Positions 1-9,120 of a DNA stretch of 64,000 bases are shown in pieces (within the stretch, counting starts at the first letter, position 1; each line of letters opens with the position of its first letter). The position numbers were made by a program, and so were the translations under genes. Source of the stretch: Ornithodoros turicata (taxonomy: Eukaryota > Arthropoda > Arachnida > Ixodida > Argasidae); contig NC_088202.1 in the NCBI RefSeq assembly GCF_037126465.1, positions 100,595,962 to 100,659,961 of the forward strand, in the 5' to 3' direction. The notes below the pieces were generated by a model. The model saw nothing but the letters and a program-made list of their open reading frames with translations. It did no database searches and had not been told where the DNA came from.

Positions 1-1992
1 AATTTTGCATGTTCGATCTTAATTATTTCTAAAAAGCCGGAATATTTTTCACGATTTATTCCACAGGGGCAGAATTATGCCGGTACTTTGCGCTGCTGGT
101 AAAGTACCTTTTCTCTTTTTGATTGAGACGTAGGTCTACCTTTCCGCGGAGCGATTTTTCCACACAAAGGCGCTCTTCGCATGTTTACGAGCGCGTTTTG
201 CTTCGTAGTCTTTGCTTTGTAATTTAATGCCCAGATGTTGCATTATGTACTTACTTTGCACTTATGGTACGTATGTTTATTTTTTCCTGTGGAGACGCAG
301 GGCAATACTTTCGTGGGCGACTTGAACTTGCTATTACGCACTTTCATGGGAGTCGCACGCAAGACGTGTGCGTATACGCACGTGCGCATATTCACTATTC
401 TCCCGCACATGTGCTTGAGGCAATACACATACGCACGCTATGAGGCTGTCGTGCGAGTTAATATTAAGAAGGCAGAACTACAGCCACAGGGGACAGAACG
501 TTACAACATCTGAGAATACAAACTTGTGGTCGCGTGGTTGCAGTCGCCTCTTAGCTTGGGCGCAATAAGTGATAGCTCCGAAGGTGTGCATGCTCTCTTT
601 AATTAGTTTTATGCTCCGTAGCGTTATTTCGGAACCACGACGAGTGGTACAAAGCCCGTAAGACCGCTGTGATGACAGTTGCTGCTCCCAAGTATAACAC
701 GTTCGCCCTCACCGAGATCTCTCTGTCAGTGTCACCATGGGAATCAAAATTTCCGACAGACCAACGCACAACTAAAATTCCTCGTTTCCGGTAGCCATAG
801 GTACCTTAAACCCTCGGTGTGGTCTTCAGTAGGCCTTCTGGCATCCATGCGCTTGAACCCATTCACTTTATATCATGTGAAAGGACATGTGTAAAGCTAT
901 CGGATGATGCTAATCCAATGGTGGCAGCCATCACCTGCAGGGGTCTCGCAATGGGCACATTTTACGTTTTTCAAAACTTCCGTTTTTTGTTCTTTTACCA
1001 ATGAAAAGGATGTGACTTTCACACTTCCTGGGGGACTGGCGGCAACCTGAAACAAAAGCTAAGATGTTACCAGTGGATAAAGATCTCTACAAAGCACTTC
1101 GTTTCTTCTCACTGCTTTGTCGGCATGTTCGTCGAACTGGGGCTTCTCGTCAAGGGCGCACAGGCAACTCATGTACTCTCCCACGGTTTGAATGAGCCTG
1201 ACGGAACTGGGAGGCCATTGGGTAAACGTAAAGTGATGCTCTGGGGACACTACAACAAGCTCACGCAGTGTGGTCATTGATTTCTCCGTCAGCGGAACAC
1301 TTGTAGCAAAGAAGAGGTTGAAGGTCTCGTGCTCGTGGGTGGGGCGCGCAAGGCCGCAGCCTCATGCACCTTGCCTGACAAACAAAAATCGCTGCGCGTC
1401 TCTCAGGCAAAAATAAAAGATTGTCTCACTTGGCGTCTAAAGTAGAGACATGACGCCACCTTTTGAGAAATAATCAAGGAAATCGAAGATGGCATTTTTG
1501 AGAAAACTGAGATGCAACATTGGCAATTTTCGCCTACCATGTGTGATTCTCAAGCTAATAACACAGAAACAACTGGGCTGAGAAAAATGTGCTCTATACA
1601 GCACGAAAGCTCTTTCAATGTTCTATCGAATGGCACTAAGCTCGCTGTTCTCAGAGGTTCAGTCATGAAGCAAATTGGTAACAAAGTTTGGCCTTTTTGA
1701 ACGTTTACGCCAAGTTTGGCATTTTTTAGCAGAAAATCTGTGGCTCTCAGAGTTCTGTGGGTGACTGTCGACAGTGTCTATGGTGCAGCCTATAATCACA
1801 AAAAACCTCCAGTTCGTAGACATAAAATTAGCGGTGCTAGATCCCGTCAAAGTCGGTCCAGAAGAAAGCGTGCTCAAGCAGCATCAGACTTTCCCCCTCT
1901 CCTACGCGGAAACTACTACACGCACGAGCGTCGCACGTGGCGCAGTTTGCGTCGTTTGAGCTGTCCTCTAACAGATATTTTTTCTGGGCGAA
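1..1992. other. Gene-free stretch left of the Polinton relics
   Basis: I see no coding region that I can support here. Short open frames on both strands lack recognisable motifs. A minus-strand frame at 1059-1277 (72 codons) has balanced composition but no recognisable domain, and no convincing splice context was worked out. Confidence 0.5.
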
Positions 1993-2957
1993 TTAAAAAA
2001 TACGACTTTCACACGTTGTTCGATTTAAAATGAAACTACCCAGCTTAAAGTGCAGCGTCAGCGTCGATCTACCGCGCTTTTGTAGCGGTAGCTTGCGACC
2101 TGTGTTGTCGCGGATAGAGATGGTGATTGAGGAAATTTCGCGTAGCACTAACTTAAAGTACTGAACGGGAAGAAAGCTGAAACTCCATTGTACTTTCGTT
2201 CTATCGTAAACGAATGCAGTTAATTTCAGTATCGCATGACGCCTGTTTCCCACTAGGGAGGCCATGACGAGATCCGTGTGTATTATAATACAGTTAATGG
2301 GAAGATCTATGGTCACTTCGTCGACACCCTTATCATTTTCGGTAAATACAGGTTTCACATCAAAACCCAGTAGGTACGGAAAGTAATCAGATAATGTAAC
2401 GTTTTCTTGCAAGCCGAGCAAGCACCTCCTCGCCCACGCATCGTACGCGAGGGAAGCCTCGGGTTGCAGACGCTCATTGATGGCGCTCACGATGGCTTTG
2501 GGTGTTTCGTAGTAATTTGGTTGAAGTGAAATGCGCAGAGTTTCCGCCTCTCTAGTGTTTATGTGAATGCGGTATGTCTTCACTATGGGATTACACGTGA
2601 TGCGCTTTCAGGGTTCCTGCAACGTAGATGTGCTTCACCTGAATGAGGTCCAGGAACTCGGTTGACAAGTTGAAATTCGCAAGGAGAGAGAGCAAGTAAG
2701 TGTTGTCTTTGTATTCCACTCTTGATTCAGTATAGTTCGTCGCTCTCAAGAATTTGTTGATTGTGTCGATAATTAGCAATTGGGGTTGCAAAATCACATC
2801 ATTATTGATCAATATCACTCAGCAAACTCGCATAATAACGGCTGTTTCCTCTGCAAGCGGTAACACGTGTGGGACCGTGCGTACTCTGCCACCAGGTCCA
2901 TGCCTGCGTTCGAGAGCAGATACACAGCAGATACACGTAAAATTCATTTTCTGACAT
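1993..2957 (-). pseudogene. Broken Polinton penton (minor capsid) relic, second family
   Basis: This minus-strand relic matches, segment by segment, the penton gene of the intact-ended element at 7038-8321. It starts at the ATG at 2957 with a DFYVYLL-like N-terminus (EFYVYLL) and then breaks frame. A middle block at 2818-2591 resembles the ALQDFL/YTFQL region of the other copy. A long C-terminal block at 2583-1993 shares the PNYYETP motif, the VQYFKL segment and the closing ISIRDNTGR...LTLHFK motif. Pentons of this type are single-jelly-roll vertex proteins of Polinton/adintovirus capsids. At least two frame changes and a stop break it. Its sequence differs enough from the neighbouring copy to be a different element family rather than a recent duplicate. 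Penton identity is family knowledge applied to motifs seen here. Confidence 0.7.
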
Positions 2958-3000
2958 TGCTGGCGGGCACCCAAGAATTGTGATCATTGGTGTATCCGAA

Positions 3001-3240
3001 TCAGTGAACGAAGTAGTACAATACCCTTTTAACTTTCTTCTTTCTAATCACTGCGGATATGAGTTGCTTATCATACGAGGAAAGTTGATGGACGGGCTGC
3101 AATTCCTGGTCGTAGAACGATCCTACTATTTCTTTTCCCGTCAAATCTTTCACGTACACTACGGGTGGATCGGTGCTTCCCGTTCGCGATACCTCAGACA
3201 CTTCGGCCGTCCACCTTTGATCGTAGCATTTGGCAAACAT
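3001..3240 (-). pseudogene. Polinton integrase C-terminal fragment
   Basis: An 79-codon minus-strand frame lies immediately upstream of the penton relic, the same gene order as in the element at 3913-13555 (integrase then penton). The segment RWTAEVSEV, followed by a DPPVVYVKDL-type strand and GSFYDQELQPV, is the usual SH3-like tail of Polinton integrases. The frame ends in RKKKVKRVLYY, equivalent to the start of the chromodomain region (VRIVSRKK...) in the other copy. The catalytic core is absent. It is a relic of an element distinct from the adjacent one. The assignment rests on motif order and the adjacent penton. Confidence 0.6.
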
Positions 3241-3339
3241 GCAGCGATCTAAGAGAGCCTCGCCTGGTCCCTATACTTTATACTTACTCTCGCGCAGGGC
3301 CGTCTTACGATTTAATCTGTTGAACAGTGGGCTTAGCAT

Positions 3340-3605
3340 GCGCCTATCATTGTGAGGCGGGTGGAGCCATGCCAGCTCGTTAGCACAAAGGCGCAGAGCT
3401 AAGCCAGCCAATCATCGATCGGTGGGTTTGGAATGGGCCAATCAGCGTGAAGGGGCAGAGCCAAACGCACTCATTAACATAAAGAGGCGGAGCTATGGTT
3501 GACCAATAATCAATCAGTGGACTTAACGTGCACCAATCAGTGTGAAAGGGCAGAGCGAGGCCAGCGCATTAGCATAAAGGGCGGGGCTACGATCGACCAA
3601 TCAGA
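3340..3605. repeat. Tandem ~70-bp array with CCAAT and GC-box-like motifs
   Basis: About four imperfect units repeat the pattern (C)CAATCA, then GTGAA(A)GGGCAGAG, then GC(A)TTAGCATAAAG, then a GGCGGAGCT or GGGCGGGGCT block. Copies of CCAATCA are seen near 3397, 3438, 3533 and 3597. The combination of inverted-CCAAT and GC-box-like motifs is typical of promoter arrays, but no gene start directly beside it was identified. It may be a regulatory remnant of the older Polinton relic or just a minisatellite. Confidence 0.55.
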
Positions 3606-3720
3606 TGAATTAGAATTGGCTTGTGTTAGATTAGAACTGGATTGTGTTGGATAAGAACTGCATTGTGTTGGATTAGAACTGGATTTTGGCTTAGAATTTG
3701 CTTCTACTGGATTAGAAAAA
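3606..3720. repeat. Minisatellite of ~22-bp units
   Basis: Four to five imperfect copies of TTAGAACTGGATTGTGTTGG-type units run directly on from the CCAAT/GC array. No coding role is visible. Confidence 0.7.
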
Positions 3721-3906
3721 GGGACGTTCTGTTGCATAATGAAATAATACTACTGGCATGAAATGTTTACCGAAGTGAAGTGGTCACTGCTTCCAGCAAA
3801 CAATGGTGCAGTTACGAAATATGGGACAACGGGAACGCCCAGCACATTTGACGCTCGCTGAAAGAAAAGGTACTAAAATCAGTTCCAGGTTACCTGAATT
3901 TGAAGA

Positions 3907-3912
3907 AGCTAC
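3907..3912. other. Left target-site duplication of the Polinton (AGCTAC)
   Basis: The six bases AGCTAC lie directly outside the left terminal inverted repeat. The same six bases lie directly outside the right one at 13556-13561. Six-bp duplications are characteristic of Polinton/Maverick integration. Confidence 0.9.
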
Positions 3913-4167
3913 AGTAGTAATCGCCCAAGGATTATCCCTACCAAGGATAGTTTCGACCATCGCTATTCTCCTCGTCTGATATCGGAGGGTATTTGAAGCA
4001 GGGTACTTTGCGCCAAGCAGGAGCGCGCGCCAAGACCGCCTCGCGCGTTTCGTGGCCGCGCGTCGCGTAGAGAAGGGTTTCCTTCTCGCGTTTGAACATG
4101 CATCAACATGCAAAATACATCTTATTCCCTTTCCACATCTTTTATTACATCCCCGAGCGGAGAGTTT
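3913..4167 (+). repeat. Left terminal inverted repeat
   Basis: The segment pairs with the reverse complement of 13313-13555. By eye there are about nine substitutions, a 3-bp indel and a ~13-bp insertion in the left copy within the GC-rich CGCGCG block. The outer ends read AGTAGTAATCGCCCAAGG (left) and AGTAGTAGTCACCCAAGG (right, reverse complement). The open frames on the inner strand of both TIRs are the same sequence seen twice, not genes. Confidence 0.9.
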
Positions 4168-4216
4168 CAATCGTCATTTACCAACGATCAACTCACCAAT
4201 CAACTTTCTACACAAA

Positions 4217-4426
4217 ATGGGAGCTGCATGGAAGCTTTTGACTCGATGTTTTGGAAAGGAATATGATGAGAGGGAGATGGCGGACGAGAAAAAATGGCGA
4301 CTTAAACAAGAAATATATGAAGCAAAAGCAGGAGCTGTGAGGAGGTTCCTCGCACACGAGCGTCTTATAGAAATGAAACGTCGTTCCGCAAAAAGTCAAG
4401 ACGATCAAATCGATGGGTATTGGTGA
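4217..4426 (+). CDS. Small basic/charged protein, first gene of the Polinton
   Basis: The ORF gives 69 residues and begins MGAAWKLLTRCFGKEYDER. The open frame extends back to 4052 but that part lies in the TIR, so the ATG at 4217, just inside the TIR, is the likely start. The middle is rich in Lys, Glu and Arg with heptad-like spacing and could form one long helix. A Gly at position 2 would permit N-myristoylation, although residue 6 is Lys rather than the preferred Ser/Thr. It stops 65 bases before the ATPase start. I do not recognise the family. Its position at the head of the cassette suggests an element-specific accessory or structural protein. Confidence 0.5.
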   Translation: MGAAWKLLTRCFGKEYDEREMADEKKWRLKQEIYEAKAGAVRRFLAHERLIEMKRRSAKSQDDQIDGYW

Positions 4427-4491
4427 GATGTACAATAAATCCATTTCTCACATCATCACTTATTCATTGTCTCGTTTACTTTTGCATCGTG

Positions 4492-5120
4492 ATGTCTGAC
4501 GCAGGTCGGTTTGCTTTTATCCACCCTGCAAGGGTTATTATTTGCGGTCCTTCCATGTCGGGTAAAACCTATCTCATTCGTAACATTCTAGGAAATCTTA
4601 CAGTATTCACTGTAGTCCCAGAGCAAATCTTTTACGTTAGCAAATATGATGTGACCTGGCAAAATGAATTCGCAAATGATATTACATTCCAGAAAGAGCT
4701 ACCAAAGACATGGGATGAGAGCGTGCCTACTTTGATTATAGTCGACGATCTCATGACTGAGAAGAATGTGATGCAAGAAATGTTCATCTCTATACGAGAG
4801 CATCACATCATAAGAACGCATCCATTATTTTTCTTTGTCAGTACTTATTTCACAACGACGTGAACTATAGAACATTATCTCACAATAGCACATATATAAT
4901 ATTATTTAATAATTTAAGGTCACGCACGCAACTTGAACTTTTAGGACGCCAGATCTTCGGCAAAGCTCAATTTCCGTACTTTATCAGTGCATTTGAGCAG
5001 GCAACAGAGAAACCATTTGGTTATCTAGTGATTGACCTACACCCTCTGACGCAGTCTCAATTTCGACTGCGAACAGGCATTACTGGAAACGTTTGCCAGT
5101 TTGTTTTCTTGCCAAAATGA
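4492..5120 (+). pseudogene. Polinton genome-packaging ATPase (FtsK/HerA type), frameshifted
   Basis: The start MSDAGRF is chosen over the earlier in-frame codon at 4420 because the first 24 codons do not resemble the family. A Walker A motif GPSMSGKT lies near residue 20 and a Walker B motif LIIVDDL near residue 80. This ATPase family pumps element DNA into preformed capsids. The first frame runs into a stop at 4861-4863. The rest continues in another frame (in-frame through 4860-5120) with the expected THNS-like strand (SHNSTYIILF) and the ARQ-type helix (LLGRQIF). One frameshift near 4840-4855 separates the two parts. The final TGA overlaps the ATG of the next gene (ATGA at 5117-5120). The broken frame means this copy probably makes no functional ATPase unless shifted. 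Confidence 0.8.
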
Positions 5121-5482
5121 AAATGCTGCGTCATCATTTAACTTTTCTAAAAGTCCTTGCAACGTGTACTCATGAAGAGCGCGATGAGATTTTAAAGGAG
5201 GTGCCACCCCATAGCATAGAAGCTCTTTCTGAAGTCTGTAAGAATACATTGAATGGTAATATTAAGCTACCGCCCAGATTGTTCAAAGAGCTGGAAAAGT
5301 ATAAACACACCATTCGATACATTGCATATAAAACGCTGCACAAATCACCAAAAAGACTAAAATCCTTCCTCTGTCGTCAAAGGGATGGATTAGTGCCACT
5401 GATCCCCTTATTACTCACGGGATTAACCAGTGTGCTCGGTGGTGTCGCAGGTTGTGCTCTACCAAAGACGGTAGGTGTCTAA
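5117..5482 (+). CDS. Small conserved Polinton protein with C-terminal hydrophobic segment
   Basis: The product is 121 residues starting MKMLRHHLTFLKVLATC. The first part is helical and resembles a short protein recurrent in invertebrate Polintons: a stretch about failure to find others (here IEALSEVCKNTLNGN) followed by a basic block (LHKSPKRLKSFL) and a hydrophobic tail. The tail here is LIPLLLTGLTSVLGGVAG. The tail could insert in a membrane. Function is unknown; a minor virion or core protein is a reasonable guess. It overlaps the ATPase stop by four bases (ATGA) and is followed after three bases by the next ATG, so it sits in a compact cassette. The frame is intact. Confidence 0.65.
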   Translation: MKMLRHHLTFLKVLATCTHEERDEILKEVPPHSIEALSEVCKNTLNGNIKLPPRLFKELEKYKHTIRYIAYKTLHKSPKRLKSFLCRQRDGLVPLIPLLLTGLTSVLGGVAGCALPKTVGV

Positions 5483-5485
5483 AAA

Positions 5486-6025
5486 ATGGCTACAAAGTTT
5501 GAGGTATTGACTCCTATCGAATCAATTCTGGAATCTAACAAAAGCGATGATATTAAAGTAAAACGAATGTTAACTGCTATGTACTACATAATAAAAAATC
5601 ATCAGAAACCAACTAATGAAACAGAGCCAGCACCTACAGTACAGGAAGAAAAAAACTATGAGTCACTTCCAATGGGACGCTCATTTGATTACAATTCGCT
5701 TCCTACTAATGTCAACATTAAAAAAGTAAGACGCGTAGTCTCAGTGCTACCTAGGAGCTTGACTTGGAATGACAAGGGAGAAATCATTCATAACAACCAA
5801 ACAATCGCTGGTTCTAATATAAAAGAATTGGTGTTGCATCTGTCCGGACACAAGAAAGGGAAGCCTGCTTGGTACCGAAAAGTGGCAAAGTTCTTGCAGC
5901 CACACAAAATAAGTCAGAAGAGGAAAGCAAGGAAACGTATACTCTGGGAAACATATAAATCGCCCCAAAGAGCAAAGTTGCTTTCATCATCAGCAGCAGA
6001 TCAATATATCACCGAAGAAGAATGA
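5486..6025 (+). CDS. Conserved Polinton protein of unknown function
   Basis: The intact frame encodes 179 residues. The segment LTWNDKGEIIHNNQTIAGSN, followed by IKELVLHL, near residues 92-118 is the hallmark of a short protein found next to integrase in many invertebrate Polintons. In related copies it reads roughly W-(N/D)-x-x-G-E-(L/I) followed by PGSNI and a leucine-rich helix. The N-terminus is helical (IESILESNKSDDIKVKRML), and the C-terminus is strongly basic (KISQKRKARKR) with a Ser-rich end, compatible with nucleic-acid contact. The function is not known to me. The TGA stop at 6023-6025 overlaps the following ATG (ATGA), as at the ATPase junction. Confidence 0.65.
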   Translation: MATKFEVLTPIESILESNKSDDIKVKRMLTAMYYIIKNHQKPTNETEPAPTVQEEKNYESLPMGRSFDYNSLPTNVNIKKVRRVVSVLPRSLTWNDKGEIIHNNQTIAGSNIKELVLHLSGHKKGKPAWYRKVAKFLQPHKISQKRKARKRILWETYKSPQRAKLLSSSAADQYITEEE

Positions 6026-7054
6026 ATTATAGGGATGCAAACGCTGGTTTGGGGGGGTTGCCCGATACTGCAGAGGTTGAAACATCTCTAAGAAACAGGC
6101 AATCCAAGAACTACAGCGAGATGATGTTTACACACTTTACGAAGAAGGAAGACGTAGATTTAAAAGAAGAAAGACCATCTCACTGCACATCGACGATCTT
6201 GATCCAGCAGACCTGATTTCATTCCTGCAGTACAAGAAACAAAATAAAGGATTTTCCTTCATACTCATTGTGATAGACTGCTTATCAAGACGACTCATGG
6301 CTACACCCATTAAGACCAAGCGTGGTGAAGATGTGAAGAAAGGATTTATCAAGTTGTACAGCCATAAAAAAACTATCCACATCATTTGCAGGTAGATAGA
6401 GGGAGAGAGTTCTACAACAAACACGTGAAAGCATGGTGTAAACGTCACTCAATACACATCTATAGCTCTAGATCTATTTACAAATGTTCTTTAATCGAGC
6501 GTGCAATTAGAACTATTAAAGCTAGACTTTATCGTTATTTCGCCAGTGAAGGTCATCACAAGTACATTGCTGTTCTCCCAAAGATCATCGCCGACTACAA
6601 TTCGTCATATCACTCGACTATCAAGATGGCCCCGAACGACGTCGATAAAAATAACGAGATCGAACTATTCAATAGACTTCACAGTAAAAATGACAACAAA
6701 CCAAAAAAGATTCCATTGAATATTGGTGATCAGGTGCGTGTACTCACCAATAGATCAATTTTTGACAAGGGGTACATTGGGCACTGGTCCTTAGTTGTCT
6801 ACACGATCACGCGATACAAGAACTCGGATTCACCAGTGTTTTACATAGCTGGTCCAGACGGGGTCGAAGACGATGCAACTTACTATGCCAATGAATTGCA
6901 ACGCATAGTGAAATCGCAAGATGACCCATACCCAATTGTACGCATAGTAAGTCGAAAGAAAATAAACGGTGTCACACATTATAAAATGAAATGGCTAGGT
7001 TATGGTCACTCATTTAATTCCTGGGTTCCAGCCCAAGATGCCGCGAAGTTCTGA
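6022..7054 (+). pseudogene. Polinton retroviral-type integrase with chromodomain, two frameshifts
   Basis: This DDE integrase inserts the element and generates the 6-bp target duplication. It is read in three successive frames. The first begins at 6022 and drifts before ~6090. The middle segment, ~6090-6392, carries the first catalytic Asp in an ADLISF context and the strand FILIVIDCLSRR. The third, 6386-7054, carries the second Asp in LQVDRGREF and the catalytic Glu in LIERAIRTIKARL. An SH3-like region (VRVLTNRSIFDKGYIGHW) follows, and the C-terminus is a chromodomain (VRIVSRKK..., MKWLGYGHSFNSWVP). All three acidic residues are present, but frameshifts near 6075-6090 and 6360-6385 break the gene. 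The last 17 bases overlap the penton start. Confidence 0.85.
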
Positions 7055-8321
7055 TTTTTACGTGTATCTCCTATCCAATGATTGCATGGATATGCACCCG
7101 AACAACAGTCTCAATGACTACAATTTCTCTGAGTGCACCACCACAAGTGAATGAAGAATATGAAGTCGGCCTGCATGAACTTTCCATCTCTAATGTATTC
7201 TACAACATTCCACGGACTAACGATGCTACTATACATATTACTTCCAGAAGCATTATTGAGCTGCGTAAGGAAGTTGTTGTGATATCGACTTTGGAACACG
7301 CACTGCAAGATTTTTTAAAAGAATTCAACATCGCATTTGGTTATGTTGATGGAAGGTACACATTCCAACTACCTCAAATAATTCATTCTATCAAGTTTTT
7401 GGACGAAGAACTGCAACAAGCCATGAGTGTGTCCACTATACAGTGTTTGAAAGTTGTAGGTGCTAAAGTTCCACGTCAGAACATGTACATGGGAGAGGAA
7501 GCTATCTCAAGGATGCTTTTAATGGAAGAGGTGACTATCATTACACAATATGCTTCAATCATATTCACACCAGGTCGCCCTATCACTGTCCCACTAAATC
7601 GCTCCTTTAAAAGATATGAAATCGATGCAAAGATACTATTCCAAAACAATACCTATACATTATTGGTCCCACGTCTCTTTTTTATCCCTGAACAACTCAA
7701 GAGACTCCTCAAATTAAACTCAGTAAACTGTTAAAAAATACAACACAATACATTGGAGATCCATTTACATTCAGTTTTGGTGTTGTTCTGAAAGAAGTAA
7801 TACTTGCAAGGGAAGAAGTCCAAATTCCACCAAATTATTACGAGACACCACGTTCGCTTCTACAAGCTATCAGAGATATGATAGGTAGCAATGCTATACT
7901 AACGTACAATGAAGATACACAGCTGTTTACTTTCACTCCTGTTGATGGAGTAACTATAGATCTTTCTGAATATTTGAGTACTATGTTAGGTTTCGCACCA
8001 ATTCAGTCTGTTGCAAACAGCACCATCGGAACCACACCACTCAATCTTAAACCATTGTTTCATAATTTCATGATTTATTGTGACATTATCGAATCATCTC
8101 ATATAGGTGCAAAAAAGTTTCCCATTTTGAAACTTGTCCCATATTTACATAAGGATGATCCCCAGATTCATTACAGCTTCTATAACGTGCAATATTTGAA
8201 GCTGTTACAGAATGAAATCATGTAAATTTCGATTAAGTTGTATGATGAGACAGGTCGTCCACTTCATTTTAGAGGACCAGGTCGTACAGCTCTAGTTCTA
8301 CACTTCAAAAATGTATCTTAA
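7038..8321 (+). pseudogene. Polinton penton (minor capsid protein), frameshifted and with a stop
   Basis: The start at 7038 gives the family N-terminus DFYVYLLSNDCMDMHPNN. The frame then changes near 7120-7140 to one containing EVGLHELSISNVFYNIP. A second change near 7720-7735 leads into the FTFSFG...PPNYYETPRSLLQAI block. An in-frame TAA at 8223-8225 precedes the conserved closing strand (ISIKLYDETGR, then LVLHFK), which ends at 8319-8321. Pentons form capsid vertices. The product would be about 420 residues, which fits the larger two-part invertebrate forms. It overlaps integrase upstream by 17 bases and the pVI-like gene downstream by 11. Disruptions are described only; the copy is inactive as read. 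Confidence 0.8.
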
Positions 8322-8527
8322 AGAAGTGCCAGAGATGCATTATGGATCAGGACTTGGTGATCTTGTACCATACAAAGGGCCACTGTTTCAAACTGGGAAT
8401 GGCTTCTTTAGTTCTTTGCGCAAGCTAGCATTGCCACTTGTGCATCGTGCAAAGCCTTACATTGCAGGACATTGCAGGCAGCGGACATCGAAGGAAAAAG
8501 AGGAAGAGAAGAGACATTTTCGATTAA
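8311..8527 (+). pseudogene. pVI/pX-like basic virion protein, shortened
   Basis: The ORF begins MYLKEVPEMHYGSGLGDLVP followed by YKGPLFQTGNGFFSSLRKLALPL, matching the Gly/aromatic start and amphipathic helix of the small Polinton/adintovirus protein often compared with adenovirus pVI or pX. In the starting frame it reads past ~8466 into unrelated residues. In another frame the expected nuclear-targeting basic tail (RRKKRKRR) and the terminal DIFD appear, with a stop at 8525-8527. The usual central helical region seems missing. A deletion with frameshift near 8465 is the simplest reading. The role in the family is membrane disruption or core organisation of the capsid. That is family knowledge, not seen here. 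Confidence 0.65.
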
Positions 8528-8619
8528 TCCTCTGTAACCATGAAATAAAGAAGACACTTTTTTTCACACATTGATGTTGCTTCTTTATAAAGAAAAAGGT
8601 TTTTGTATGGAAAAGGGTC

Positions 8620-9045
8620 GCACTCCGAAAATGGGTGTGGATTGGCGCCCAAGAGGGGTTAAAAGTCGGGACAATGGGTCGCCCCTTTCACATGTAGAAA
8701 GTGTGGCGGACAATGCTTCGAATCGGCCATCGCATTCCGAAAAACAGGTGGCCCAGGTAAGGTTGGGTTGTGAGGGCGATGTCAAAAGGTAAAGGGGGAT
8801 TGGAGGACAATGATTCCAATCGTGAACGGGATCGCACTCCAAAAAATTGTGGTCAGTGGGGGGTAAAAAGTGTGCATCAGCATCCAAGCTGGTTAGAAGC
8901 CAAACAATGGGTCGCCTTTCACTTGTAGAAAATGTGGTGGACAATGCTTCGAATTGCGATCGGCCATCGCATTCCGAAAAACAGGTGGACCCAGGTAGGG
9001 TTGGGTTGTGAGGGCAATGTCAAAAGGTAAGGGGGCTGGAAGAAA
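8620..9045 (+). repeat. Direct repeat of ~135 bp, spaced ~236 bp, upstream of the capsid gene
   Basis: Two copies (about 8670-8803 and 8906-9040) share GGGTCGCC...CACnTGTAGAAA, GACAATGCTTCGAAT, CGGCCATCGCATTCCGAAAA and GGTTGGGTTGTGAGGGC blocks. The space between copies also repeats shorter pieces (TCGCACTCCAAAA near 8830 echoes TCGCACTCCGAAAA near 8619). It fills the only large gap in the cassette. It may serve as promoter or splicing DNA for the downstream capsid gene, or simply be a duplication. Confidence 0.7.
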
Positions 9046-9120
9046 AAAAGTCTTTTTGCTAGGGTAAGATACTAAAAAATAAAGCCATGAGGAAAGCATT
9101 GTGCCCTTTCATTTGCAAAG

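Noticed and set aside
3784..4170. 128-codon minus frame in the left TIR, matched by an 88-codon plus frame at 13217-13483
   Set aside because: They are the same sequence because the TIRs are inverted copies. The frames have no motif and differ at the 13-bp indel.
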